Assembly: GCA_029706075.1 (NCBI GenBank)
Contig: JAINUG010000004.1
Coordinates: forward strand, 1,156,547-1,220,546
Length of the DNA: 64,000 bases
Reading direction: 5' to 3'
Source of the DNA: Aldrovandia affinis
Lineage: Eukaryota > Chordata > Actinopteri > Notacanthiformes > Halosauridae
How positions within the stretch are numbered: the stretch's first letter is position 1; each line of letters opens with the position of its first letter. Positions 48,868 to 61,993 of this stretch are shown piece after piece. Position numbers and translations under genes: made by a program. Below the pieces are notes generated by a model. That model was given only the letters and a program-made list of their open reading frames with translations, made no database searches and was not told where the DNA came from.

Positions 48868-51072
48868 GATACATGCTGTCACACGCCACGTGACAATCCC
48901 TGTACGGAATAGAGCAGTCTGGAAACAGGGGTGGAGTTTTCGGTCTACGGACTGGATTCTTTATTATTTATTTTACCATGTTCTCTGATCCCGACACGGG
49001 CAGAGAACCAGACCGGGAGTTTTCAAACAAATAAACAAAACTAAATCTGTCCGTCGCCCTCACGGCTGCTGAGACCGATGCCTTCCACACATGCCTAATC
49101 CAATATGGAGATAGATATGAATTTGTGATACAAATAGTTATAAAGGGGGCACTGTTGTAGTGGAATTTCTACATATGTATTTGATAACAATTACACATAT
49201 CTTTCTCTATGCTTTAGTAGGTGCTATGTGCCTTCCTATGTTACTTTGCCTACTCTGATGTACAGGGGTTTCAGAGATATGTTTGTATTATACAGAACAT
49301 TCCAAAGGTCAATGTAACTCTCAACATCAGTCTTAGTGATGGCAACATGCATCTCTTAGGCTGCTGTGTGTTATACCATCACTCTCCTGTTTGCTATAAA
49401 AATGTGCTCTGTCCTTTGCTCAAGGATGAGAATTACTTGGCCGGGGTGAAGTTCTGTCTCTCCTTGCAAGTTGCAATAAACTCTGGAAAATATCAGCTGT
49501 TGTCCATGTGCATCTCTACACTCAGGGTTTTGGGGGCGCAAACAGATTAATAGTTAATAGTTGATCTGCCCTAAGAGGGGTCTGGGGAACTTTTGGGGTG
49601 TTTTCTTTGCAAGGTGTCACCTCCAACTTCACCTTCTACCACCATGCATCGGGGAGAGGTTATCTGATCAGCACAGCGAGACAAATGCATTCAGCCAACA
49701 GGGAGGGCAAGCATTAGCATCTGAGAGCACCTAGTGTGGCAGGGCCGCCAACACAGACGCTTTGCAGCGCTAACACTTGCCGGCGTGGTGGGAAGTGTGG
49801 AGGGGAATTAGGCACACTCATCCTGGGTGGCACTTGACAGGCCGTTCTTAATTACACAACTGTCAGAGAGGTCATAAAAACTGACACAGAATGGGTGCTC
49901 AGCCTGTGCTTACAGGAAAGCACTTAGCTCACATATTTCTACCAGGCAGTTTAAGGCAGCAAGTGTTTCCACAGGAACATCATGGTTGGTGCAGTACACC
50001 AAAAGAAGTGGTGCACATTGGTTAACAACTTTCATCTCTCCTCGGGTTGGACATGACAGCTATGCTGAGGTGGCTGCATCCAAAGCACAAAAAGTACTGT
50101 AGAGTAAAAACAAAAAGACAAAAGACAAAAATGTAATGTATCAAAACCATTACAAGTTAAATTACAAATCAAAAACCATTACAAGTTCGGCTTTGAAAGC
50201 TTTCCTTGGTTCTCGTTCAAAACGCTTGAACACAATGCCAACTTTTGCCTTTTGTCTTTTCCTTTCTGGGGATGTGCTTACTGTAATTTGTTCACCTCGT
50301 GTGTAGTAAAAGATAAATAGATGAATCCCATTAGCCGCTGAATTTACAGGAGACTGCCACGTCAGCTGTTTCCTCTGCAGAAGCTGATGTGTACACAGCC
50401 TGAGAGCTCAGAAAGCTGAGAATATGGAAGCCCCCGTGCAGGGACCATGACCCCCCAATGTAATCTACAGCACCCCCAATCCATTTTGACATGCCTGTCA
50501 ATCATCACCACATCCTCCAAATGTTCTCATTCCGCCCGGCAACAGAGGAAAGGTGCTATTCTGCGCACACACACATACCCCTGCCGCAATAGTGCTGTGA
50601 TGAATGCAGATCCATCCGCCCTGGGACCGCAGGACTGGCAGTCAGCACAACATCCCGCCCTCCAAACCCTTGACCTGTGACCCCTCCTTACACCCGCGGC
50701 TTTGCACAGGCATGCCTCCCATGACCACACAAGGCAGGCCGGCATTTTATTAACCAGTACGTGTGCGCGCAGACACAACATCCCCAAATCTAATTTCACT
50801 CACTTTATCTGCCCACATCGCACCAGCCGGTTTTTATAGTGCTAATATCACACCTTCAGTGTGCCACACTGTTTTCTGGCTGTTAGCAGGATGTGTTGTG
50901 TGGCCTATGGTTTCCAAGGCTACTCAGTACTCCTGAAGTTCACCCTTAATGTCGATCAACACATTTCACGGCTGTACACTCATAATGCTATGCAGTTAAT
51001 TGGTCAAAGTACAAAATAAAAAATAAAAAAATAATAAAGATTGCTGCATAGATTGGTCATGATTTACTGGGC
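48868..51072. other. Intergenic, no gene seen
   Basis: Unique sequence. The 109-codon plus frame at 49221-49550 has no recognisable content. Confidence 0.4.
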
Positions 51073-51228
51073 AGGTGTGTGGTATAGTGGTTAAGAAACG
51101 GACCTTCAAATCCCAGCGGCGACACTGCTGTCGTACCCTTGAGCAAGGCACTGAAACCTGAACACTCAGTAAAACAGATGTATAAAAAAGTCAGCCGTGT
51201 AAGTCACTCTGGATAAGGGAGTCTGCTG
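51073..51228 (+). mobile_element. tRNA-derived SINE with L2-type tail, B box lost
   Basis: A box TGGTATAGTGGTTAAGAAAC, ACCCTTGAGCAAGGCACT, CAGATGTATAAA, and tail GTAAGTCACTCTGGATAAGG. The part carrying the B box is shortened (CAAATCCCAG). Confidence 0.75.
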
Positions 51229-52152
51229 TGCATCTGATTCCCACCGCCCCCCTGCCCACCCCCCAGGTAAACGCTGTCACAGTGACACACACAGAGGAGC
51301 GGTGCGCGGAGCGTTCCAGCCCCAAAAGCAGCACTAAGGGAGCGCTCGCTGCAACAGCGCTCGGGCTCAGTAAACAGCAGGGCACAAATTCCTGGTGGCT
51401 ATTGGCATTCATAAAAGAGACGCTGTTGTTCAGCTCTTCCTGTGCCACCAGCTTTCAGGAACGCACGCTTGCAAATTGGTGGCATTTTTTAAAAGGGCAG
51501 CTGCTTTACTTCAGGGGCTTTTCCCTTTTCCCCCGTTGGTTAAAAAAGCACCGCGCTGCACTTGTGCAAGCTCGCTGCTGTTATTCAACATCAGCCCTTT
51601 TACGAGGTGCATTCCTTTGGGCAGGCGAACCAGCCGGGAATAAACCAGCCGAACGAACGCGCACGAAACTGGTTATTTCTGTCTTGACATTTCGGAGGCA
51701 TTCAATACGTGATGTACCTGCAACCTGCGGTAATTTAATGAGCCTAACAATTTTTAAGGAAAATGATACTGGTGGGGGGGGGAAGGGGGATAAAGCTGCC
51801 AGAGTGAACAGTTCCAATTAAACGGCGCATTAAAACGGTGTTCAAAGAACTCTGGGGAATGTAATTTATAATAGTGGAAATCACGGACCGGAGCAGTCCG
51901 TTTCAAAAGGCAGGAACAATAAAGCACTGTTGAAAAACTGTGTGCAAAATGCAAGTATCGAAAACAGACATTAACACATTTAAGCTAGTGCAACCACAGG
52001 TTATTGCATAAAATGTCTCATTCAGAGACGGACATAGAGCTGCATGGATGCATGCGTTGGATGCTGCTAACGTGTTGTGCTGAACACCAGCGCAGTGCCA
52101 TCAGCGGACAGCTAGCGTTTCTGCTGTTTCTTTCGATCACATCTCGCTGAGG
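51229..52152. other. No convincing gene
   Basis: A 197-codon plus-strand frame (51228-51821) is the longest outside lingo1, but has no recognisable domain, contains a G-run near its end and has no splice or family support. GC-rich start (51290-51370). Confidence 0.4.
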
Positions 52153-52351
52153 CAGGGGTCACCAACCCTGAGAGCCATGGGGTCTGCTGGTTTTTGTTTT
52201 CTCCTCAAAATCAGCAACCAATTTAGACCCCAAGAAACCACCAGGGGAGTTAACTGTGTAATCAACTGTGTTAATCGATCAATTAAGTGCTGAGTAACAA
52301 CAGAAACCAGCAGGCCCTGCGGCCCTCTGGCACTAGGATTAGGGACCCCTG
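52153..52351. mobile_element. hAT-like MITE
   Basis: Terminal inverted repeats CAGGGGTCACCAACCCTG at the left and, reverse-complemented, CAGGGGTCCCTAATCCTAG at the right, 199 bp in all. Internal GTTAACTGTGTAATCAACTG. Matching flanking 8-bp duplications are not visible. Confidence 0.75.
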
Positions 52352-52404
52352 GGCTAAAGTCATCTCTGTCAGTCATCTCTGACGCAGCAGGCTCTCTCAC
52401 ATTT

Positions 52405-52614
52405 CACATTTACATTTTAGGCATTTAGCAGACGCTCTTATCCAAAGTGACTTACACAGTTTTACATTTCTTTCTATACAGCTGGATATTTTTTACTGAA
52501 GCAATTTAGGTTAAGTACCTTGCTCAAAGGTACAACAGCAGTGTCCCACCTGGGAATTGAACATGCAATCTCTGAGTTACAAGCCCAGCTCCCTAACCAT
52601 TACACTACACTGCC
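52405..52614 (-). mobile_element. tRNA-derived SINE with L2-type tail, near full length
   Basis: Minus-strand A box GTGTAGTGTAATGGTTAGGG, B-box region GTTCAATTCCC, CAAGGTACTTAACC, ATCCAGCTGTATAG, then stem ACTTT-GGATA-AGAGC and CTGCTAAATGCC. Confidence 0.9.
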
Positions 52615-55600
52615 AGCATGAGGGACCAACACTGCGAGCATAAAAATAATAAAATACCAAAAGTGTGTGAAGATTATTTTTCCTTTCTGCTCTTGATCAC
52701 GAACAATACATGAAAGGTTTCACTCTGCTTCATTGGTGTAGCTATTTTAAGCGGTTAACACGCCAACATGTGTCAGATACCGGCTTCTGAATTAGTTCCA
52801 CATAAGACACGTATGAGTGACAGGGCTAGATCTCGTCCTCTTCGCTGAATGCAGATCACAGCAGACTGCTCTTTGATTCTTTGGATTCAGAAATAGTTGA
52901 GCAACGTGATATCATCTATTGCTTATTACCAACATATTTATGGGCAGCTCGGCACAGCCAGAGACAAGAAATGTACTGCAGTTCTGAAATGTACAGTTAA
53001 GAATCATGCCAATTCAATCTAACCGCAATGCGGTTTATCTTTACCGTGGAATAAATCAAACATTCCTGCAATTAAATATTTTTTTTCATCATGATTCTGT
53101 ACTATATATCCATGTTGAATGTTTGCTCAATTTCTTGTATTCAATCACTGAACAAGGCACAAAAGGAAAGTAAACCCTGCTTCAACAAGGTAAACACCCT
53201 GGTTCTGGTTCTCCACCGGTTGTACATTACCTCTCAGAATAGCTCTGAATAATGAAATTGATCGGGGGAAGATAATGAAATGATAGAGCGTGGGAAGAGT
53301 ATAGATCCAGTATGGAATCCCTCAACACGATCAGAGCTGCAGACGAATGCCCCTACCCGCCTCCATCCTCCACACACAAATACGGGCTGAACTCAAACCA
53401 GCCACTGAGCCTGGGTTTCTGTATAAGATTTGAGATTTAAAAATATTTTATTTGCCACTTGATAAACCGCCATCTAATTTGAAAGCACCTGAGCAACACT
53501 AATATGGAAAAAATAATGGTTATTCAATGGAGCTCTTACCTCTGCAGTAGACGTAATGCATTTCATTTAAAGATTAGCAGGTTGGCGGATCCATTTTTCT
53601 GTGTCCACGCAGCAGCACATAACTGATTTGGATTGAGAGTGGAATGAATCATAATGACTTAACCTGTGACAGACTGTCATGTGTACACTTTCAACACACG
53701 TGCCATCTGGTATATGATGACACATATATCTGCATGAGGAACCACTCACTGTCAGGAGATATGTGACATACAATTCAAAATGCTTTGCCACTTTGACAAC
53801 TAAGAAATGCATTTCTTATGAATATGTCCATATTATACATCGGTGGTTTTAATTTTTAGGCAAGGACACGTCTAGAGTAAAAGCGGGGCGGGGGGTCATT
53901 AAATATCATTGCTATTGTGCCTTTTTGGAAGAAATTGTTACATTTTACTTTCCATCTTTAGATATCACCATATTGCTATGTGTTCTGCAGTCACCAGAAT
54001 TGATATTGCTAATACTTTGATAACATATTGTGTAATATTTGATTAAATTTGTTACTCAGAATTATTGACAAAGGGCCATGGGGTTTTGACTGAATATCCT
54101 CCTAATCCCTGAACATTGTTAAAGATACCCCGTAGAACTGAGCATTGTAGCACAAAGTCTCACTTGTGGAACCAGACAGAATTCTTACATTCCAGAAACA
54201 TTCACAGTCCATCATTATGACATCAGACATGCCTTAATTCCTTGACAAATTCACTCTTTTGAAATATGTCAGATATCAAAAGGCAAACAAAAGCAAAGCA
54301 TATGTGCATTCACCGATAACACAACAAACAAAAAACACAATGGGACGAAACTCACTGCTGGTGTACAGTGTACTCATGGTAAAAAAATGCATTTGCCCTG
54401 AAAGACCATTACATTGCTTTTCTGACTGCATATAATTTATTATTTGCATAAACCTTAATCTAGGGTGAAAAGCAGAGTATTTTACTTCTTTAGTTACTTA
54501 CGTCATTTGACTATGCTGTCCATTCCTACGGCTGGATGTTTCCTGAAGCAATTCAGGTCAAGTGCCTTGCGCAAGGGTTAAACTGCACCACTCAAATACC
54601 CAAATACCCCAAATGCTCAGATCTGAGAGTTGCTCAGCTAAGGTAACATACAATGCAAAATTGTATTAACACAGACATAACATACAAAAACACAAAGGGC
54701 TGTGTCTCACTGTGGAATTCCAACAGAAAGTGTGCAGGCTGAGACCGTTTAATTACCTCGTAACCACCGCAGAAGGCATAGATTTACACCAAGGACAAGC
54801 GTCTCCGATAGACGAGTCCGCAGAACCGGACGCCTGAACGAAGCTGATCCACGTGGGCCTCAGGCATAGCCACATGTAGGGCCTTTGTCTCAAACGCAAG
54901 TACAGATGGCCGATTCAGCAGCTCTCGGATTTCTATAAAACCTCGGAATTGCTGTTAGGTTTGGTGACAGCCAACAGTCGGCACTGTGAGGGAGCAACTG
55001 CCATGTGCTGGATTTACACATTCACGGAGCGGAGAATCAACTCGCCCGCACAAAAAGTCGAGATTTTAATACGACGTGAGAAAAAAAAGGACTCAAAATT
55101 CAAACGGCCGGTGGGGAATGGATGCTGCACTGCTTTTTAAACACTGTGCACCTTGTGTGCTGTACATTCCTGTAGCTTGATCACTGTTCCATGTTCCATA
55201 CATTCTTTCATCAGCAGATCCCCCCCCCCCCCACCCACCCACCCACACACGCACATGCACACACACACATAACCCATTGATGTACTGTACAGTGCAGTTC
55301 AATGCATAACAGAACTGGCTGGTCTGTACCCTCCGGGTATGCCCCAAACAACCTTCTTCAAAGGGATTTTTTACAAGCCTCTGCAGACAAATGGGGGAAC
55401 ACAAGGGGGTCAGTTTACCACTGGTAACTCAACATGAGGCAGCAGCATTAGTGTCTTAGTTGGGGGAACAAAACAATTCCCAGATATTTTTTATTGTGGC
55501 AGCCGTGCACCCGGTGCAGGTATTAAGGGTCCTTTACAGGTTGTAAGGGGCGGATGGATGGGTGATAAAATGGCTCCTGCTCCAGAGGCTCCCAGTCTAA

Positions 55601-55787
55601 CCAGCCCCTTCACACTTTATTTCACACGCAAACCAAAAAAAATTGTGAGACAAGAAAAATATTCATTGGCAAACAGAAAGCCACGCCCATGAAAATCCCA
55701 CACTTTTCACAGGAGATCATTTGAATTTCCAAGCTTTTGCACTCAAATATACATACACACAAAAAACAAAAACAAATAAAACTGTTT

Positions 55788-55827
<40 letters not shown>

Positions 55828-55999
55828 ATTTAATGTCATATAGCCCAGTCCATATATGGGCTAAAATATAAACATCCAAAATGCCAAAATGCCACGCACA
55901 GACGCACTTTTTATCAAGGAAAAATAAACTGATACACATAGCTTTAATGTACTCCTGCACCAATCGTCATACATACAGGTAGATAGCCGCTAAGCCTGC
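52615..55999. other. Intergenic, no gene seen
   Basis: Unique sequence with an (AC)n at 55795-55823, a C-run plus CCCA/CA tract at 55209-55270, and a SINE scrap at 54526-54592. Confidence 0.45.
54526..54592 (-). mobile_element. SINE internal fragment
   Basis: TACGGCTGGATGTTTCCTGA then GCAATTCAGGTCAAGTGCCT and TGCGCAAGGGTTAAACTGCA, matching the body of the L2-tailed SINEs. Both ends missing. Confidence 0.6.
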
Positions 56000-57900
56000 A
56001 TGGCATCCAGGGAAACGGAACTTGCACGTGATGAAGAAACAAAAAAAACTACAAATCTGATATGCATACTAATGCCATAATCAGACCGGGGTGGGGTTGG
56101 TGCGCGGGCATGTCCGGAGTTAAAATAAAATGAAATATCAACAAAATAATATAACATCGTATATATAAAATAGTTCCCGTTCTTGGAACGGGGAAAATCT
56201 GACACGTTTCCGAACATTCTTCTCAAGGTTGAAAACAGGCTATTAGGAAACTGGCAATGACCGGGACGCACAGACGCTGATCAAAGTCCGCCAAAGCCTA
56301 CAGTCTGCAATTGCTATATTCCGTGTGCAGAGCCCGTCGGAGTAGCCTATTTCCAATGCACCACCAGGCTTGCCTTCCGAAAAAGTAAAGGAGAATGAAA
56401 AAACAACTCGTATGCTTTTCTAATGCAAAGGAACGGATTGTTCCTCGTCTCGAACGTTTGCTTATTGTCACAAGTCTAACAACACTTATCGATGCTCCAT
56501 ACCTCTCACCGCCGCCCTCCCATCACGCACACAAAGGGTAATATTGTACCACTGTACGAAGACTACCTGTCCTAAATTTCCGTATTTTCTTTGGTTACAT
56601 TTCCATAATTTGTAGGGGGGTAAAACAGTAGTAATTTAATACTGTCATTTTTCCATGCACTTAAATTGTCCTTATTGCAGTTTAGAAAGAGTAAAGTACA
56701 ATATTATTGTAGTAGTAAATAATAAAACATGTATGATATTCAGAGTTCTGAAATAGACAGGCAATATTACCGTTTCGGTATTTTACCTGAAGAGGACGCG
56801 CGGAGCCACGCAAATGCACAACATTTCCTCCTTACGCGTGCTGTCTGTGATTCCTTCAGCGTTCAATCTACTGCATACGGATTCCTGATCCATTGCAGTG
56901 CATTGAGTTTTATGTCCTTTTCAACCGTATCAACATTAAAAACAACACCATATTCACTCCCGAGAGAAAAGTCCATGGCTACGAAACCCCAAATCTATAA
57001 CCCAATAGCATATCCTTGAAAATGAGAACAAATTATCTTTGAAATTCAACGCACTCGACTGGCTATCGGAAAAAACATGTTCATGAGAATTCTGATCCAT
57101 CCCCGGTCTACCCCAACCTTTTATATTACCCGTGCAGTATAGACAACCTGTCTATTTTATTCATGTTCGTCCCGTCGTAACTAGTTTGTTACGGAAACGT
57201 CTAGTTATCCTCATCGCCCGTTTGAAATCGCTCCTGATACTTTTACTGCTGCGGTGCCCGCCGTGAGGAAGCTTTGAGCTCTGTTACTCACCTAAAGCGA
57301 CTAGCGAGCATCCTCACGCAACTCGCCCATCGGCAACTCCCAAACGCGAAGAGACAAAAACGGAGAGATCCACTATCTCGGGTCCATCGCTACAAAGGAC
57401 TGATTTCAGAAACAGGTATTTTCCCCGTCGAATTCCGACGCCCTCAATGTCTTAACGCGAACAGATCGATACTCCAGTTAGTCTGTCCCGTCGTTGTATT
57501 ATGATAACGCACCGGTTCTTGCTCCGAAGGTATCCTACGCGAATCGAGTAGATCTTCCCTCCTCGCCCTGTGACTGTCTGCACTCGGCGGTGCGGGAAAC
57601 GATAATAAGAGGAGCACTCCCACACATTCGAACCCCTTGCCCCGCGCAGCGTTCGCCCAGCTCTGTGCGGTCCGAGCTCTCTCAGACGCCACTCGCAAGG
57701 TTACTGCGCGACTGACTGCTGTTTTCAGCAGCGGCACGGAGCAGAGGGAGGGACGAATCCGAGGAAATGGGAAAGGGATGTACCTCACAGTGCCCCTCGA
57801 CACAGTGGAAATACACAGTCTAGATATTTGGGTCTATCAGCTGTGGCGGAAAACCAACAAATAAAATGGATGCAAATACATTTAAGCGAATACATATGTA
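56000..57900. promoter_or_regulatory. CpG-rich block, candidate promoter
   Basis: CpG dinucleotides are frequent, especially 57180-57760 (GCGCAGCGTTCGCCC, CGACTGACTGC, GCGGCACGGAG), against an AT-rich, CpG-poor surround. Candidate donors exist on both strands: CAGAAACAG/GTATTT at 57421 plus, and TTAGGACAG/GTAGTC near 56568 minus. It could be the distal first exon of lingo1 (minus strand, about 32 kb upstream of the start segment) or of an unseen gene. Open frames within it (up to 119 codons) are not recognisable. Confidence 0.4.
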
Positions 57901-58716
57901 CTTTTCCCACATGTGCGGCCAACATTAGAATCGTATAAGTGTGCCCTTTACGCACCCCCTTCCCCCATATTCCAGCAACATACATATAATCAACTGTGAA
58001 TGTACTGTAATTTCCAGCTAATTTATTTAACTAGGATCAACTAGGCTATGGCAACATTAATTACATACTATTTGAACGATGAGAACACGTTGATGGAATA
58101 TTTACTAAGAATACTGCTGAATGGGTAAACAGTACTATAAGCTATTTATATTTATTACATGCATACGCTTGTAGAACCAAGTGGGCGAATAGACGACAGA
58201 TTCATAGTATAATAGTATGTTGCCTTATGACAATTCTCGTCGCATTTTGCAGCAACAACAAAAACAACAACAACCAATCATTTATATATTATTGTAATAA
58301 TTTCTAAATTATGTTGTTACTATACCTTCGAGTAAGATAATGATCATCCCTTCTCATTTTTGATAAAGTATGTCGCAATTGCTCCATTACTGTCCACCGA
58401 GACGTTCAAATGAGATTCAAATTAAATCGGGGAGGGGGCGGGGGGCGAGGGTTAGTTGAAATGTTTTCTCAGTAATATGAGTTCATATTTAGAAGCCAAA
58501 CTGCAGTTCGATTCAAGGTGAATTCCCAGCGGCCTATTAATGAAACATCATTTTTATGACAAAATGGTAGTCGCAGTTCCTGTCTCTGTGCACGGGCCAA
58601 ACTGGGAGAGCACAAGATTAGCGGCAGCGTCCGACAGCCATTAATCAATTAGTGACCGCAGATGCACTACGGGGGCATTTGAAACCGAGCTCCTCCGATC
58701 ATTTTGTGCGTCCATG
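57901..58716. other. Intergenic, candidate conserved sequence
   Basis: 58480-58700 contains homeodomain-type AGCCATTAATCAATTAGTGA and a low-repeat context immediately before the hAT insertion. Nothing coding. Confidence 0.35.
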
Positions 58717-60340
58717 CAGGGCCGTGCACAGACATTTTGGGGGGCAGGGGCTAAAGCTAAAAAAAAGGGCACTCACCCCACCGACACGCACTATTCCCAT
58801 CCCGATGTTGCCACACCGCCGCCATCCATAATCACACACTATGTTCATAACATGGGACCTGTTTAAATTCTACTGAAACACATTATTCCATGAAGAAACC
58901 ACAGATTTGATGTAGTAATGCAAGTCAGTCAGTGTAAGTAATGCAGTCAGTCAGTGTTCAGTTGTTTAGACCAATGCAGTCACATTAGATCAGTGGTTTC
59001 TTTGAGTTAGTTAGGAAGGATGCAATTTAATGGCATTCAAATAGATCATACCTTTCCAGTATGTGCACTTCCTAAGTGTGGCATGGTTCATGCTCTACAG
59101 ATTGTATCACCCTGTCTACAACAGCAATTCACACAGACATCAAATAGACCTTAGTCTTCAATCTTTATTCCAGGAACAGGAATAACAAAACATAAAACAC
59201 ATGCAATACATCATTTAAATGAATAATTAAAATAAATAAAAAGGAATAAATAGGCCTATATAAACAAAACATCTCTATAAGATAATAAATGTAAACCTAG
59301 CCATATAGCTAAAACACCTATTTAAACAACATAACAAACATTAAAATAAATAAACATTACAAAGAAAAACAATGATAGGCCTAAATAATAGGTTTTCCAG
59401 TGTTCCTTCTCAATCAGCAATCACAGGAGCATCCTCCTTGGAGCCACTCACTTGAATGTCTCGTTCAGTGGCTAGCAGAAGAAGGTCGGAGAGCCTGTCT
59501 ACTCTGCAGAGGCTTCTGAGTTTGTTCTTTATTATCTTCAACTTGGAGAAGGACCTCTCCACTGTGGCTGTAGACACTGGCAGTGTGTAGCATAGGTTTT
59601 AATCATCTGAACCAGGGTTGGGAATATGAGCTGGCCCCTGTTTTCTTTTAGTGTAGCAGTATTTTAATAGGGAAACACACTGCTACATGCCCAAACAATA
59701 ATACACTTTTAAACATCAGTTTTTTAGAAAACTGGCTATAAAGAAAATGGGGTGACTACACTAAACTAGCAAAACTATGCAAAACGTAACTACCTGCTTC
59801 AGAAATGAATTGCATATTTGTAAGTTGTCCTGCATGACGGAGATAATGTCGTTTTAATGATAATTAGACTAGCTTACTTGCTCGCGAGTACCGAGGCTAG
59901 TAATGATGGAATTACAGCGTGAAGGTGGCAAGTCCTACTGACCTACTTCATAGTTTTTTTAACGGATATATAACATAAAAAGTAAGTAAGTGTTATTTCA
60001 TCGTGGTTCATTAAAACAGTGCCTACCTGAGTGATATCATTCACCGTAACCGAACTGGGGCTGGGGATGCGGTCCTTTTCATGACAAGTTGTATTCGGAA
60101 TGTCGGAAGATGCGAAGTTGATTGATTGATTGAGACAAAACCATTTTTTAAATCGATAAGGTGTATTTTTTCATGGATACTACTATACATTTCCCTCTTT
60201 ATATTTTATAGAATTGCAATAACAAATAAAGAAAAAATAAAATACAATTAACACCAGCCAAAAAAAGGGCACTTTTTGACTCTGAGGGCAAAAGGGCAGG
60301 GGCTCAAGCCCGCCTTGGGCCCTATCTGTGCACGTGCCTG
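58717..60340 (-). mobile_element. hAT-superfamily transposon, internally deleted
   Basis: Ends CAGGGCCGTGCACAGAC and, reverse-complemented, CAGGCACGTGCACAGATA are inverted repeats. Flanks CGTCCATG (58709-58716) and TGTCCATG (60341-60348) form an 8-bp target duplication with one difference, as expected for hAT. A hAT dimerisation-domain remnant is at 59410-59583. Most transposase sequence is gone. Confidence 0.88.
59410..59583 (-). pseudogene. hAT transposase C-terminal (dimerisation) fragment
   Basis: Reads L-P-V-S-T-A-T-V-E-R-S-F-S-K-L-K, then K-N-K-L-R-S and L-L-L-L-A-T-E-R-D-I, ending V-I-A-D and a stop: the classic hAT C-terminal dimerisation signature. 57 codons, uninterrupted. Upstream catalytic sequence was not found. 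Confidence 0.88.
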
Positions 60341-61993
60341 TGTCCATGTGATTTTTTGTGTGTGCGTTGCACAGCCAGCGAGGGGTGTTCATTGACTAAC
60401 CCTATCATAGGAGGAACCGTTTACCACGTATGAGTGGGTTACTTTTGAACGAGTTTGAACCCAGACCGATAGAACACCCTCTGTTAATAGGGATCTAATA
60501 ATACCCAGATATCACATGATACAACATGAATCTATAGCCTATACAGTATGTATCACACGTATAAGTCAATGATGGGTTAGGTTTGTTTCACTTGTTATGG
60601 AAACTAGTCTTATTTATTATCACCATTACCATTATTACAATAACATCAGATATTTTATAAGAAAAAAGTGGTTATTTCACAATGTATGAGTTGTGCGTTT
60701 TTTATAGGAGTCTTCTACATACTGCATCAGGGACAGTCTGGATGAAACACCCAGGTTTGTCATGAGCCTAATGTGACAGAGCAGCCTCCTCAGCCTCTCG
60801 TGCTTCCGGAAGAAGCTGCCTTTCAGATAGCAGCAATACCCTAATCAGAAGCCCTGGTGGCACTGTGGGCCACACAAATACACCATCTGTAAAAACACAG
60901 GCAGGCACATCTCCATTTTCCCCCTCCTCTTCCAGATTCATTTTCTTTTTGTATATAACTTCACACCGAATGAAGATAATAGGTTCTTAAAACCCCTCTC
61001 GGTCAATAACACAAGCCTTCATCGGTGTGGACAGTGCGTTCTCACACGATCAGCTGTGTGCAAGCGTGTGAGCGTGATGGATTGAGGCTGTCACAAGGCA
61101 TTCTAAGACGCCGTGTGGCGCGTCTGTACGTGAGAGGTGGGTATATGTTTCCATATTGCGAATACGTGAAAATGACTTTGATCACTCAAAAATGCATTTT
61201 CTCCCCTGTTGACACTGCTGTGTCTTTAATCCCCCTCCACATATGTGCAGTTTGCAGTTGCATGCCATTAGGACTCCAGCCACTGAAGTGTCTCTCTGTG
61301 TGTGACTACTGTATCATCAGCACCAGTTTATACACAAGCAGGAGGCTTTGGCTTAAAAGAAGAGTCATTTTTAAAGCCATTTACTGGAGAGCCAGAAGTA
61401 GTAGCCTCAGTGCTAAATGGCTCCCTTGAGGCTAAACGGCCTAGCCTCCCAAGCAATACATTGACAGAACTTAATTGTACCGGTCAAGCCAACAGCTCCC
61501 ACAGCTGCACTGAACGGGAGGAAGGACCATGTGAAGAGGGCAAGGGAAAGAGAGATAGAGAGAAACAGGTCACTTCGAGCAGCAAAAAGCCTTTGGGATG
61601 GCAGGAGGAGTCACATTCTTTCACGCTCCCTGCGGCCTGCGTTCTGCTTGTATTGAGCCTCTTTTCTCGAGCCCCGTTATGCCGGGTGTCGCTGGTAATT
61701 GGGATGAATGGGGGCCTGGTGAAGGCGGAGTAATGGAAACAGGGCTAGCACAAACACAGCAACAGCAATAACAACAACGCAATCAATAGAGTCGCGGGCT
61801 CATTTCTGTTTGATAGCACAGGCCCATTTGTGCTGCCAGGGATGAGCCAACAAGCTTGTTGTCGGCACAACCTGTGCGATCTGGGCCCTTGCAGCTCCAG
61901 GTGAGATCACCGGAGTATCCAGCCACATGCTTGCCCTGACTTATCAGCGGTATTGTACTCACACATTCTTCCTGAGCCACACCGCCATATATA
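60341..61993. other. Intergenic, no gene seen
   Basis: Unique sequence. Overlapping plus-strand frames at 61025-61429 and 61302-61733 (134 and 143 codons) have no recognisable content. 61790-61970 is motif-dense and might be conserved. Confidence 0.4.

Noticed and set aside
51228-51821. 197-codon plus-strand frame
   Set aside because: No recognisable domain, ends in a G-run and splice signals do not support it; a frame this long can arise by chance in GC-richer sequence.
57444-57803. 119-codon minus-strand frame in the CpG block
   Set aside because: CpG-rich DNA is stop-poor; sequence looks random.
61025-61733. Overlapping frames of 134 and 143 codons
   Set aside because: Two frames overlap with no family resemblance or splice evidence.
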